Below are positions 9,111 to 19,545 of a stretch of DNA of 64,000 nt, in pieces (within the stretch, counting starts at the first letter, position 1; the number at the start of each line of letters is the position of its first letter). The DNA is from Paraglaciecola mesophila KMM 241 (GTDB lineage: Bacteria > Pseudomonadota > Gammaproteobacteria > Enterobacterales > Alteromonadaceae), in assembly GCF_000315015.1 (NCBI RefSeq), contig NZ_BAEP01000005.1, positions 109,654-173,653 of the forward strand. Direction: 5' to 3'. The notes under the pieces are model-generated. The model worked only from the letters and a program-made list of their open reading frames with translations, had not been told where the DNA came from and made no database searches. Made by a program: the position numbers and the translations under genes.

Positions 9111-10358
9111 TCATGGTTTGGCGCTGGGGGATCCCCTCATAGAATAGGCCTCCCTTCTTTGTGAACCCAGGTAATATATTGGCGCTGTTATGGTAAGTAC
9201 GGCCCAGGTAATTTGGGCTGAGTTCATCTTGTAATCTTTTGCTCTTTTCCTGACTTCTCTGCCTAGTCTAATAATAGATAACACGCGCCGATTACGGATG
9301 GTGTTAGCTTGAAATGCTCTTTCCCAGTTTTGCTTCACGGCGATGATACCCAGCAGCCGTAATAGCCATTCTGCGAGCATCGCAATCAGCAGTAATATAT
9401 CGAATCGTTTGGTACAGCGGCTGTTGCTGTGGCGTAGTCCCATTCCGTATTGAGGGCTTTTGATATCGCGGAAGGTTTCTTCTATTTGCATCCGTCGTGC
9501 GTAAAGGGAAACCAGCTGTTTTGAGTTCAGTTTATCGTTCTCGGGAAGATTAGTGGCGAGTAGCCAAGGCTCTTTGCTACCCGCTCGATAGCTTTGTTGG
9601 GCGGTGTGGTTTCGTCCTGCTTTTGAAGAGCGGTTGTCCTTTCGATGTTTGGCCTTTGCTTTGTACAAATGCAGATGTGCATGAAGCGGGCTTTTACGCC
9701 CCAATTGCCCACACCCTAGGTATTTAGCGCGAGAATTTGCGCTGGGGTAAAACGACTTATTACTTTGCCATAAAGCTTGCCCATCACGCTTGAAACCCAC
9801 ATCTCCGCGCACTCGACCTAGCCAGAACCAGCCATGCTTTTCGACTTCACGAAACCAAGGGTTACGATAGCCCGCATAGGTAACAATCAACGGGCAACAA
9901 CCCGACGGCAGGATACTCGCTAGCTCTTTTAAAAAGGGATTGTGGCTAACGGGGGAGTCGTATTCAGCGTAAGAAAATACTCGTTCATACAACGTCACAG
10001 ACCGCCCTTGAACACTGACCGATGCACGTAAGGTTAAATGCCTAAGCTGCTCACGCACATCAGACCAATCCACGAGTACAACAGGCATGGGATTAGCACC
10101 GCAAAGCAGTTTTGCGTGCCAACGGTAGATATCGAGCCGCTCGTTATGTAGGTTGCTATTACCAAGCAGCCTGTCGATGCGCTTTATGTTGTGTTTCGGG
10201 GCCACGGAGCCTGAGATATTCCGTCCTAATTCGGTCAACGACAATTGCTGGCCATCCAGCAAAGATTGTGTGGCAACCATAAGAGAGGAAAGACGTTTTG
10301 CATGTAGATTGGGGCATTGCTTTTTAAGCAAATCGTGTAAGATAGAAATATCACGCAT
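9111..10358 (-). CDS. IS10-like transposase with the second catalytic Asp replaced by Tyr
   Basis: 415-residue DDE transposase of the IS4 family, close to IS10 along its whole length (start ILHDLL; TELGRNISG, NIKRIDRLLGN, YRWHAKLLCG). The first catalytic Asp is kept in VLVDWSD (D97), and the Glu in RRMQIEETFRD (E293, equivalent to IS10 E292). The second motif, SDAGF in IS10 (D161), reads TYAGY here: codon 161 is TAT (9876-9878), so Tyr replaces Asp through what would be a single G to T change. DDE chemistry needs all three acids, so this copy is predicted to be unable to move itself. The frame runs through the left inverted repeat and the target duplication, and its TGA (9111-9113) lies in host DNA. 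Confidence 0.93.
   Translation of the reverse strand: MRDISILHDLLKKQCPNLHAKRLSSLMVATQSLLDGQQLSLTELGRNISGSVAPKHNIKRIDRLLGNSNLHNERLDIYRWHAKLLCGANPMPVVLVDWSDVREQLRHLTLRASVSVQGRSVTLYERVFSYAEYDSPVSHNPFLKELASILPSGCCPLIVTYAGYRNPWFREVEKHGWFWLGRVRGDVGFKRDGQALWQSNKSFYPSANSRAKYLGCGQLGRKSPLHAHLHLYKAKAKHRKDNRSSKAGRNHTAQQSYRAGSKEPWLLATNLPENDKLNSKQLVSLYARRMQIEETFRDIKSPQYGMGLRHSNSRCTKRFDILLLIAMLAEWLLRLLGIIAVKQNWERAFQANTIRNRRVLSIIRLGREVRKRAKDYKMNSAQITWAVLTITAPIYYLGSQRREAYSMRGSPSAKP
9115..9123. repeat. Left target-site duplication of the IS
   Basis: GGTTTGGCG immediately outside the left inverted repeat, identical to 10474-10482. Confidence 0.95.
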
Positions 10359-10473
10359 GGTGTTGTTATCTAGTTAGTTTTTGCGAAATTCCTACTTTCA
10401 ATAGAGGACGTCAAATAGCGCCATGCGTGTCTATGTTATTGTTTCTGCTCATAATCATGAGGAGATTCGTTAG
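9124..10473 (-). mobile_element. Complete IS4-family (IS10-like) insertion sequence, 1350 bp
   Basis: The left end CTGGGGGATCCCCTCAT (9124-9140) and the right end read inward, CTAACGAATCTCCTCAT (10473-10457), are imperfect inverted repeats. Both resemble the IS10 ends (CTGAGAGATCCCCTCAT and CTGATGAATCCCCTAAT). Both flanks carry the same 9-bp sequence GGTTTGGCG, the target-duplication length of IS10. A single transposase gene fills the element on the minus strand. The intact duplications show insertion without later rearrangement. It sits between a lipoprotein terminator and the nitrilase gene, apparently in intergenic DNA. Confidence 0.95.
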
Positions 10474-10482
10474 GGTTTGGCG
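10474..10482. repeat. Right target-site duplication of the IS
   Basis: GGTTTGGCG immediately outside the right inverted repeat, identical to 9115-9123. Confidence 0.95.
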
Positions 10483-10541
10483 TTATAGACCAGCCTTAAT
10501 TTATGAGTCTGATAAGTGCCTACAGACGCGAAAGGTCCTCT

Positions 10542-11474
10542 TTATTCTTCTACTTCAAACGGCGGTCTTGGGCGCTCATCCACTGTCAGTTTAAACACAT
10601 CAGGGCGCGAGTAGTGCCCTGCAGGGTCTAAATCGTAACGCGCCTTAATGATGTCATCTAAGTCGATTTCAGCGCTTATCAAGCCTTCTTTGTCATACAA
10701 TGGCCCAGCGAGTATTTCGCCCATTGGCGATACAATCATGCTGCCACCACGAATCAGTGGCTTATCCGCTGGCCAAGCCTTATCTGGCGGTGTTTCTGTC
10801 GTTCCCTTTTGTGACGGTGGCCCTTGATATTGGCACGCGCTGACCAGAAAATTTCGCCCTTCGTAGGCGATATGGCGCATACTAGCCTGCCAAATATCAC
10901 GGTCGTCCACGGTAGGTGCGCACCAAATATCCATACCCTTGGCGTACATAGTGCTGCGAAGTAACGGCATGTAGTTTTCCCAGCAAATGGCAGCGCCGAC
11001 TCGACCGGCAGAGGTATTCACTACTGGAATGGTTGAGCCATCGCCCTGCCCCCATATTAGGCGCTCGCTGGCGGTTGGCATCAGTTTTCGATGCTTATAC
11101 ACCTCCCCCGCTTGAGTGATAAATAATGCGGTGCAATACAAGGTGCTACCACCGCGCTCAATGATGCCAATCACAATAGATGTATTACACGCTAGCGCGA
11201 ACTCAACGAGTGCTTGAACTTCAGGTCCTTCTAATTCAATAGCTTGCTTAAAATAAGACATGTATTGTTCGCGACCTTGCTCTGTGCGATAGCCTACGCG
11301 AGTGCCAAAGTCAGCGCCTTTTGGGTATCCCCCTAACAATGCTTCTGGCATCACCAATACATCACACTGGCTATCAATAATGGCGTCTTTAAAGCCCAGT
11401 ATCCGCTTTAATGTGTCGCTCGTGCCTAAAGCAGATGAGCCAAGTTGTAATGCGGCAATCGTTTTAGTGTTCAT
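10542..11474 (-). CDS. Nitrilase (carbon-nitrogen hydrolase)
   Basis: Hydrolyses nitriles to carboxylic acid and ammonia; cytoplasmic, and usually a spiral oligomer. The 310 residues carry the full triad in family context: Glu44 in VMPEALLGGYPKG, Lys130 in HRKLMPT, and Cys164 in GAAICWENYMPL. This agrees with true nitrilases rather than amidases or cyanide hydratases, in which the Cys context differs. YPKGADFG and the length fit the bacterial arylacetonitrilase/aliphatic nitrilase group. Substrate cannot be read from sequence. The gene is divergent from the FadH-like gene and ends about 60 bp from the IS, which may have separated it from former neighbours. Confidence 0.92.
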   Translation of the reverse strand: MNTKTIAALQLGSSALGTSDTLKRILGFKDAIIDSQCDVLVMPEALLGGYPKGADFGTRVGYRTEQGREQYMSYFKQAIELEGPEVQALVEFALACNTSIVIGIIERGGSTLYCTALFITQAGEVYKHRKLMPTASERLIWGQGDGSTIPVVNTSAGRVGAAICWENYMPLLRSTMYAKGMDIWCAPTVDDRDIWQASMRHIAYEGRNFLVSACQYQGPPSQKGTTETPPDKAWPADKPLIRGGSMIVSPMGEILAGPLYDKEGLISAEIDLDDIIKARYDLDPAGHYSRPDVFKLTVDERPRPPFEVEE

Positions 11475-11623
11475 TGGTATGTGAGCTTCTTAATATTCCC
11501 GAGTAGTAACGTGAATGTGCCGCATTTTTCGCCCGACTGTCAATATGCCTATTCTTTCTTAACAGTTATCCCCTCCCTTGCACTGGTGTGCTGTGAGCCG
11601 TACTCTTATATAAAAAATAATAA

Positions 11624-13711
<2,088 letters not shown>

Positions 13712-13749
13712 CGCCATCAGCACACGCTAGCCCCCTTTGAGATTGCGAT

Positions 13750-13788
13750 AAAAAACCGCTAACGGAGACCCGTAGCGGTTTTGTTTTA
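13750..13788. terminator. Bidirectional intrinsic terminator
   Basis: AAAACCGCTA (13752-13761) pairs with TAGCGGTTTT (13773-13782), with A/T runs on both sides, between the convergent fadH and DUF2608 genes. Confidence 0.85.
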
Positions 13789-13835
13789 TCTATAGAAAGC
13801 GATCCATGTCAGCATAAAAGATGATTAATTGGCAA

Positions 13836-14792
13836 TCAATAATCGCATTGACGCTGATTAATATGCTCGGCCCTGTCAGCAAAGTGTGCACTGAGTAATT
13901 CACTTAACGCTTCACGTGCAGCGTTGGCCTGCGCCACTTCTTCGGTGGTTACCGTTTTCGCAATACGCGTATAGTGGTAACCGTAAAAATTAACGCCAGC
14001 TGCTTTAAGTGCTTCGCCCATGTTGTCGATGTTGTGCTGCTTGTCATCCACAAATACCACTGAGGTATACTCGTGACCTGTGCGCGCCAGTAAATCAAGC
14101 AGCATCACGCCCTTATCCATGCCTTGGACCATAAATACGCCGTCCACATAGCTCACATTTGCAGTACGCCCACCAAGGGTGTAGTCATAATGCAGGCCGA
14201 CATCAGGTGAGGTTAATGACTTATCGCTAAAGTCCAATTGATTGCGCGCTAGCTCACGCATGGTTCCCGCGCGGTAGGCTTTAGAGCGTGCGGTTAAAAT
14301 AACCACGTCGTTGCTCACACCGTTCACCAATGTCGCCATATCAGCTTGTGTAGGTTTGTTCACCGCTATTTCAAACACCATGCCCAAGGTATCGAATAAA
14401 CAATTTACTTTTTCACTGTCTTGGGTAGCAATCACGTTACCATTTGGGCTAAGGGCTCTGCCTCGTTGCCAGTCATACCATTTATCACTGCCAAAAAACT
14501 CAGTTGCGGTCAACAAGGTGTCATCGATATCGAATACCAGCAACGTAGATTGTACGTCTAAGGTACTAGCTTTAGCGATGGCATCGCTAAGCTCATCCGT
14601 TTTCACAACTTCACTCACCACTTGCTTATTAGCCGCTGAATGTGGGTTTAATTGAGGGTTTGATACGCCGCTTTCTATATTGCCAGTAGCGCAGGCACCT
14701 AAGAAAAAGGTAGCGCCAAGGGCGAGGAGAAATGAACGAGATGTGGGGTTAAACGTCCGCCCAGTGACTGAATCAATGTGTCCTTTATGCAT
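13836..14792 (-). CDS. DUF2608 HAD-superfamily phosphatase-like lipoprotein
   Basis: 318 residues. The N terminus (SFLLALGATFFLGAC) has a lipobox with Cys about residue 34, so it is probably a lipoprotein. The catalytic HAD motif I is LLVFDIDDTLL (nucleophile Asp and the acid/base Asp two residues later). Later motifs are VVILTARS and VVFVDDKQHNIDNM (the DD motif). DWQRGRAL and the overall layout match DUF2608, which includes outer-membrane-associated proteins of plant and animal pathogens. It is likely a periplasmic phosphatase of unknown substrate. The annotated ATG gives a long pre-signal stretch; a start nearer the hydrophobic segment is possible. Confidence 0.85.
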   Translation of the reverse strand: MHKGHIDSVTGRTFNPTSRSFLLALGATFFLGACATGNIESGVSNPQLNPHSAANKQVVSEVVKTDELSDAIAKASTLDVQSTLLVFDIDDTLLTATEFFGSDKWYDWQRGRALSPNGNVIATQDSEKVNCLFDTLGMVFEIAVNKPTQADMATLVNGVSNDVVILTARSKAYRAGTMRELARNQLDFSDKSLTSPDVGLHYDYTLGGRTANVSYVDGVFMVQGMDKGVMLLDLLARTGHEYTSVVFVDDKQHNIDNMGEALKAAGVNFYGYHYTRIAKTVTTEEVAQANAAREALSELLSAHFADRAEHINQRQCDY

Positions 14793-15250
14793 TTTTATTC
14801 TTCATTTTGCGCGTAAATAGTCGGCGATAATACATCATTTAATGCTCTCAGTGTAGCCGCAATCATGGATAACCAGCAGGCTTGAGGCACTGTAAACCAT
14901 TGATTACTTAGTGTGGGCGACTATCATTTAACCAATCGTAAATGAGTCTACTAGGTTGGCCGTCATTGACACTTCTATCCTTAGGCGATGCTGGCTTAAC
15001 CCACATAAAATACCCCCCTCCCGGTAACTTTTATATTCCACGTGAATTATTTTCTGCAACCTATCAAAAAATCATTCTCTAAATCAATTTCCGGCAATAC
15101 CTAAAACCCTATTAACAAGGTGCGTAGAGCGCAGTTACGAGTAATTAAACGTCATTGGCATGTCGTCTGCTTAGTAACGTATAAGATACAAATTGAAGAA
15201 CCTCGCCTTATGGCAAATGTCTGGTGAGGTTAATTTAACTGGAGGTAAAA
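14793..15250. other. Intergenic region between divergent genes; 5'-UTR hairpin near its right end
   Basis: No gene seen. Just before the ribosome-binding site of the downstream flavoprotein gene, AACCTCGCC (15199-15207) can pair with GGTGAGGTT (15223-15231), forming a leader hairpin of unknown meaning. It has no T run, so it is not a terminator. Confidence 0.5.
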
Positions 15251-15715
15251 ATGTCTAACGATATTCGCGAAAAAATGTGGAAAGCCATGGCTGATAGCCC
15301 AATCGTCATGCTTGGCCTTACCGACGCAAACGCTCATCAGGAGCCTATGCATGCTCAATTAGATAAAGACGCCAACAGTGCATTTTGGTTTTATACCACC
15401 AAAACCAATCGTAGCGCTGCAGGTGGTAGTGCTATGGCGCAATTCGTCAGTAAAGATCATAAGGTATTTGCCTGTATATCAGGTACTTTGGTAGAAGAAA
15501 CCGATCCTAAGATCATCGACAAGTATTGGTCTAAGCACGTTGCAGCATGGTACAAAGACGGCAAAGACGATCCTAGCCTTAAAATGCTGCGTTTTGAACT
15601 AAATGAAGCAGAGGTGTGGCGTGCTGACCCTGATTTCAAAGCGATGGTCAACTTAACGTTTGGTGGCAAAGTGCAACCGGAAAAAATGGGCGATCACGAA
15701 AAAGTCTCGTTGTAG
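15251..15715 (+). CDS. Pyridoxamine-5'-phosphate-oxidase-fold general stress protein (GSP26-like)
   Basis: 154-residue split-barrel flavin-binding protein of the general stress protein 26 type. Motifs include MWKAMADSPIVMLGLT at the start, then FWFYTTKTNRSA, and the end EVWRADPDFKAMVNLTFGGK. These are typical of bacterial stress proteins that bind FMN/FAD rather than of true PdxH, which is longer and has a PLP-binding C terminus. A reaction cannot be assigned. The start is well supported by GGAGG seven bases upstream. It is monocistronic, with a terminator about 80 bp downstream. Confidence 0.88.
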   Translation: MSNDIREKMWKAMADSPIVMLGLTDANAHQEPMHAQLDKDANSAFWFYTTKTNRSAAGGSAMAQFVSKDHKVFACISGTLVEETDPKIIDKYWSKHVAAWYKDGKDDPSLKMLRFELNEAEVWRADPDFKAMVNLTFGGKVQPEKMGDHEKVSL

Positions 15716-15794
15716 AGAAAGCTTCGTTTAGGAGAAGCGCCAGTGTAAAATATACCGCATACACGGCGCCTATTTAACACGCGTATGCCTTTAT

Positions 15795-15822
15795 AAGCCA
15801 GCACAACAGTGCTGGCTTTTCT
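15795..15822 (+). terminator. Intrinsic terminator
   Basis: AAGCCAGCAC (15795-15804), loop AACA, GTGCTGGCTT (15809-15818), then T residues. It ends the stress-flavoprotein transcript. Confidence 0.9.
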
Positions 15823-15946
15823 ATGTGTCCTACTATCACTCTTTCAAGCGTTCACTGTTTCATCCAAATTAAATTTCATTAAATTTAAACCTTTACCCTT
15901 TTACGTTCGACTTACCCAATGATTAAGACAAAAAACAGGGATAAGC

Positions 15947-17278
15947 ATGAACACGCCAATCACTGGGCGCACCACTAACGAAGGTATTTCAGATACCAGC
16001 GCCCAAGACACAATAATTAACAACAATAAGTCATCAAAAACCCTATGGATAGCCACAGTGTGCGTTATTAGCATGCTGACACTGTACTGGGCTGTTGCCC
16101 CAGCAATAAGCAGTTGGCGGTCGTCCGACACCAGTATTTCTGCCAAACGGATCCACCTAGGAGAAGTGATTAGGGGCGATTTAGTGCGCGATTTATCCGT
16201 TCAGGGGCGAGTCGTGGCAGCAGTCAGCCCGCGTTTGTATAGCCCAGCACAAGGCACGATAAACTTGTTGGTAGATGCAGGGGATTCTGTCACCAAAGGA
16301 CAAGTAGTTGCCAGTGTTGACAGCCCAGAGTTAACCAACGAGTTGCAACAAGAAGAATCGAGCTTACAAAAGCTTAAAATGGAGCTCGACCGCCAGCGAA
16401 TTCAGGCTAAAAAACAGGCATTGGAAAATCAAAAAGCAGTGGATTTAGCGCGCGTTGCCCTTGTCGCGGCTGACCGTGAAAAGCGCCGAGCAGATAAAGC
16501 CTTTGGCACCCAATCTATTAGTCAAATAGATTTCGAAAAGGCCCAAGATGAGCTCGAAAATGCCAAGCTGGTATTTCAACATGCCAAGCAAGATGCCGAT
16601 TTGAGCAAGGAAAGTTTGGCCTTTGAGGTGCAATCAAAACAACTTTTGGTAAAGCGTCAAGCGTTGATGGTCAGTGACTTGGCTAGAAAAGTTGACAAAC
16701 TTGACGTGCGCTCCCCCGTGAGTGGCATTGTGGGCAACTTAGCGGCCCAACAAAAAAATCAGGTAGCAAAGAATCAAGCCATTTTAAGTGTGGTCGACTT
16801 ATCAGAGTTTGAACTTGAGGTTGATATTCCAGAAAGTTACGCCGATGACTTAGCGATAAACATGCCAGCGATTGTCAACATCAACGGTGGTGAGCACCTT
16901 GCGGCATTAGTCACTATTTCCCCAGAAATCGAAAATAACCAAGTCACCGGCCGCGCCCGTTTTGCCATTAAAGACGAGCAAGGCAATGCGCTAATTCAGC
17001 CCCAAGGCCTACGCCAAAATCAGCGTTTAACCACCCGCATCCTGATGGACAAACGTTCTAACGTATTGATGTTGTCTCGCGGACAATTTTTAGAAAGTGG
17101 CTCGGGACGTATCGCCTATGTTGTAGAAGGTAATTTAGCTAAACGCACTGACATTGTCACCGGCGTACGCAGTTTATCCAGTGTTGAGGTGTTGTCGGGT
17201 TTGAGTGCTGACCAACAGGTGATCATATCAAGCACTGAACAATTCAATGATGCGCAAACCGTACTCATTACTCAGTGA
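15947..17278 (+). CDS. Periplasmic adaptor of an ABC efflux pump (MacA/HlyD family)
   Basis: 443-residue membrane-fusion protein anchored by one N-terminal helix (about 27-45, TLWIATVCVISMLTLYWAV). A lipoyl half-motif (INLLVDAGDSVTKGQVVASVDSPEL), a long charged coiled coil (about 115-235) and the second half (LDVRSPVSGIVGNLAAQQKNQVAK) follow, then a beta-barrel. It should link the ABC permeases encoded downstream to a TolC-type channel encoded elsewhere. It is spaced 187 bp from the ATPase gene but has the same direction, and no terminator was seen between them. The start follows AGGGATAAGC. Confidence 0.9.
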   Translation: MNTPITGRTTNEGISDTSAQDTIINNNKSSKTLWIATVCVISMLTLYWAVAPAISSWRSSDTSISAKRIHLGEVIRGDLVRDLSVQGRVVAAVSPRLYSPAQGTINLLVDAGDSVTKGQVVASVDSPELTNELQQEESSLQKLKMELDRQRIQAKKQALENQKAVDLARVALVAADREKRRADKAFGTQSISQIDFEKAQDELENAKLVFQHAKQDADLSKESLAFEVQSKQLLVKRQALMVSDLARKVDKLDVRSPVSGIVGNLAAQQKNQVAKNQAILSVVDLSEFELEVDIPESYADDLAINMPAIVNINGGEHLAALVTISPEIENNQVTGRARFAIKDEQGNALIQPQGLRQNQRLTTRILMDKRSNVLMLSRGQFLESGSGRIAYVVEGNLAKRTDIVTGVRSLSSVEVLSGLSADQQVIISSTEQFNDAQTVLITQ

Positions 17279-17465
17279 AGCGAGACTCGAAAATGACCTG
17301 GCTAAGAGCGACCAGATAGAGAACATGCAGATAAACAAAGCGCCAATAAAAATTTAGGCACAGTAAACACAGAAGCTCAAAAAAACACGACAGCTCTCAT
17401 AATAAGACGTAGACGAACAGCACCTAACACGCTGAAACACGTTAACAAATACAGGGAACAACACC

Positions 17466-18209
17466 ATGCTAACCATGACTGACATCAAGAAAGTTTATCG
17501 TACTGACTCAATTGAAACTCACGCGCTACGTGATTTCAACTTACAGGTAAACGAAGGCGACTTTGTGGCGGTAACAGGCCCTTCAGGCTCGGGTAAAACC
17601 ACCTTTTTGAATATCGCTGGGCTGCTTGAGACCTTCGAAGAGGGCCGCTTTGAACTCGATGGCGTTGACATCAGTCACCAAAACGATGCCTCTCGTAGTC
17701 GCCTGCGTAATCAAAAGATTGGTTTTATTTTTCAAAGCTTCAACCTCATCCCCGACCTGAACTTGTTTGATAACGTTGATGTGCCCCTGCGCTATCGCGG
17801 GTTTAATCGCCAAGAGCGAAAAAAGCGCATCGAAAATAGCCTTGAAATGGTTGGCTTAGCCAAGCGCATGAAACACTTGCCGGCTCAACTATCAGGCGGG
17901 CAACAACAACGAGTTGCCATAGCGCGGGCGCTGGCCGGCGAGCCACGTTTTTTACTTGCCGATGAACCCACAGGAAATCTTGATAGCAATATGGCCCAAA
18001 GCGTTATGTCATTACTCAAAGACATCAACGCTAATGGCACCACCATCATTATGGTGACCCATGACGCGGGTTTGGCAACGCAAGCAACGCGCAATATACA
18101 TGTGCGTGACGGCAAAGTCAGTGAAATGAATGAGTCGCTTAGCGCCAAAGTGGATATGCCGAACGCAGTGGCAACTGATAACGGACCTGCTGTTGCTCTG
18201 GTTAAATAA
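17466..18209 (+). CDS. ABC transporter ATPase (MacB/LolD type)
   Basis: 247-residue cytoplasmic ATPase powering the permeases encoded directly after it. Walker A is GPSGSGKTT, the signature LSGGQQQRVAIARAL, Walker B FLLADEPTGNLDS, with a terminal His in VTHD. These spacings are typical of the MacB/LolD/FtsE group, in which the ATPase drives a mechanotransmission permease rather than a channel. It ends in a ~30-residue tail beyond the ATPase fold. The following permease starts 10 bp downstream, so the two are certainly co-transcribed. Confidence 0.93.
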   Translation: MLTMTDIKKVYRTDSIETHALRDFNLQVNEGDFVAVTGPSGSGKTTFLNIAGLLETFEEGRFELDGVDISHQNDASRSRLRNQKIGFIFQSFNLIPDLNLFDNVDVPLRYRGFNRQERKKRIENSLEMVGLAKRMKHLPAQLSGGQQQRVAIARALAGEPRFLLADEPTGNLDSNMAQSVMSLLKDINANGTTIIMVTHDAGLATQATRNIHVRDGKVSEMNESLSAKVDMPNAVATDNGPAVALVK

Positions 18210-18218
18210 GGACCTATC

Positions 18219-19535
18219 ATGTTCAACTATTATCTCAAACTTGCCTTTAACAGTTTTAAACGTAATCCCATACTCACAGGGTTAATGATTGCAGCCATCG
18301 CCCTTGGCATCGGCGCAAGCATGACCACTATCACAGTCAATTACTTAATGTCTGGGGATCCTATCCCTGAAAAAAGCAGCCAGTTATTTCATGTACAAGT
18401 CGACAGCTGGGATCCAAACACTGGCTTTAACGATGAGCCAAACACCCCGCCTAATCAGCTGACCTGGACAGAAGCCACCAACCTTATGGCAGCGAAAAAA
18501 GACTTTAGGCAAACCGCTATGGCCAAATCAGGGGCCATCATTCAGCCAGATAACCCGGACATAAATCCCTTCGAAGCCTCGATCCGTTTAGCCTTTAGTG
18601 ACTTTTTCCCTATGTTTAGCGTGCCCTTTCAATATGGCAACGGCTGGGACCAAAAAGCCGACGAAGACCGCCAGATGGTTGTAGTTTTAAGCAAAGAGAC
18701 TAATGACAAGGTGTTTGGGGGAGAAAATTCCGTGGGTAAAAACATCGTCATCTTCGGCAAATCGTTTCGCGTTATCGGCGTACTCGATGCTTGGCAACCT
18801 TTGCCAAAGTTCTATGACGTAAACAACGGTGCGTTTGACGATCCAGAAGCGCTATTTATGCCCTTCTATCTAAAACAAGAACTTGAGCTGCCTAATTGGG
18901 GCAATACCAACTGTTGGAAATCCCCTGAAGGGGAAGGATTTCAGGCATTTTTACAATCAGAATGCATTAACTTTCAAATGTGGGTAGAGCTTGAAACCGA
19001 GCAAGATAAACAAACGTATCTGACATTTCTGAACAATTACGTGAATGACCAAAAAGAGCTTGGGCGCTTCCCTCGCCCCCTAAACAACCGATTACTCAAT
19101 GTGATGCAATGGATGCACGACCAAGAAGTCGTGGCTGATGACGCCCAAATTATGATGTGGCTGTCTTTTATGTTTTTAGTGGTGTGTTTGCTCAATACCA
19201 TAGGCTTACAGCTGGCTAAGTTCAGCGCTAAATCCGCGGAAATTGGCTTGCGCCGAGCGGTTGGCGCGACCAAACAAGATTTATTCTTACAGTATACGGT
19301 CGAGACTGGCGCGGTTGGTTTAGCCGGTGGTGCAATGGGCTTATTACTTGCCCTGCTCGGCTTAGTGGGTATCCGCCACCTTTACGGCGATGAGCTTAAT
19401 GATTTGGCCACATTAGATAGCACTATGATAGCTACTGCATTGCTGCTGTCATTATTTGCCAGTGTTTGTGCTGGCCTTTACCCAACGTGGCGCGCATGCA
19501 ACATCGCCCCTGCCAGTCAGCTTAAAAGTCAATAA
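18219..19535 (+). CDS. ABC permease, MacB/FtsX type (first of two)
   Basis: 438 residues with the MacB layout: one TM near the N terminus (about 20-45), a large periplasmic domain (about 50-300), then three TMs in the C-terminal FtsX domain. The latter contains the conserved KSAEIGLRRAVGATKQDLFLQY coupling segment. MacB of E. coli carries ATPase and permease in one chain and works as a homodimer. Here the ATPase is separate and two different permeases follow, predicting a heterodimer. The next permease starts 10 bp downstream. Substrate unknown; the family exports macrolides, peptides or siderophore-like compounds. Confidence 0.9.
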   Translation: MFNYYLKLAFNSFKRNPILTGLMIAAIALGIGASMTTITVNYLMSGDPIPEKSSQLFHVQVDSWDPNTGFNDEPNTPPNQLTWTEATNLMAAKKDFRQTAMAKSGAIIQPDNPDINPFEASIRLAFSDFFPMFSVPFQYGNGWDQKADEDRQMVVVLSKETNDKVFGGENSVGKNIVIFGKSFRVIGVLDAWQPLPKFYDVNNGAFDDPEALFMPFYLKQELELPNWGNTNCWKSPEGEGFQAFLQSECINFQMWVELETEQDKQTYLTFLNNYVNDQKELGRFPRPLNNRLLNVMQWMHDQEVVADDAQIMMWLSFMFLVVCLLNTIGLQLAKFSAKSAEIGLRRAVGATKQDLFLQYTVETGAVGLAGGAMGLLLALLGLVGIRHLYGDELNDLATLDSTMIATALLLSLFASVCAGLYPTWRACNIAPASQLKSQ

Positions 19536-19545
19536 GGATTGAATA

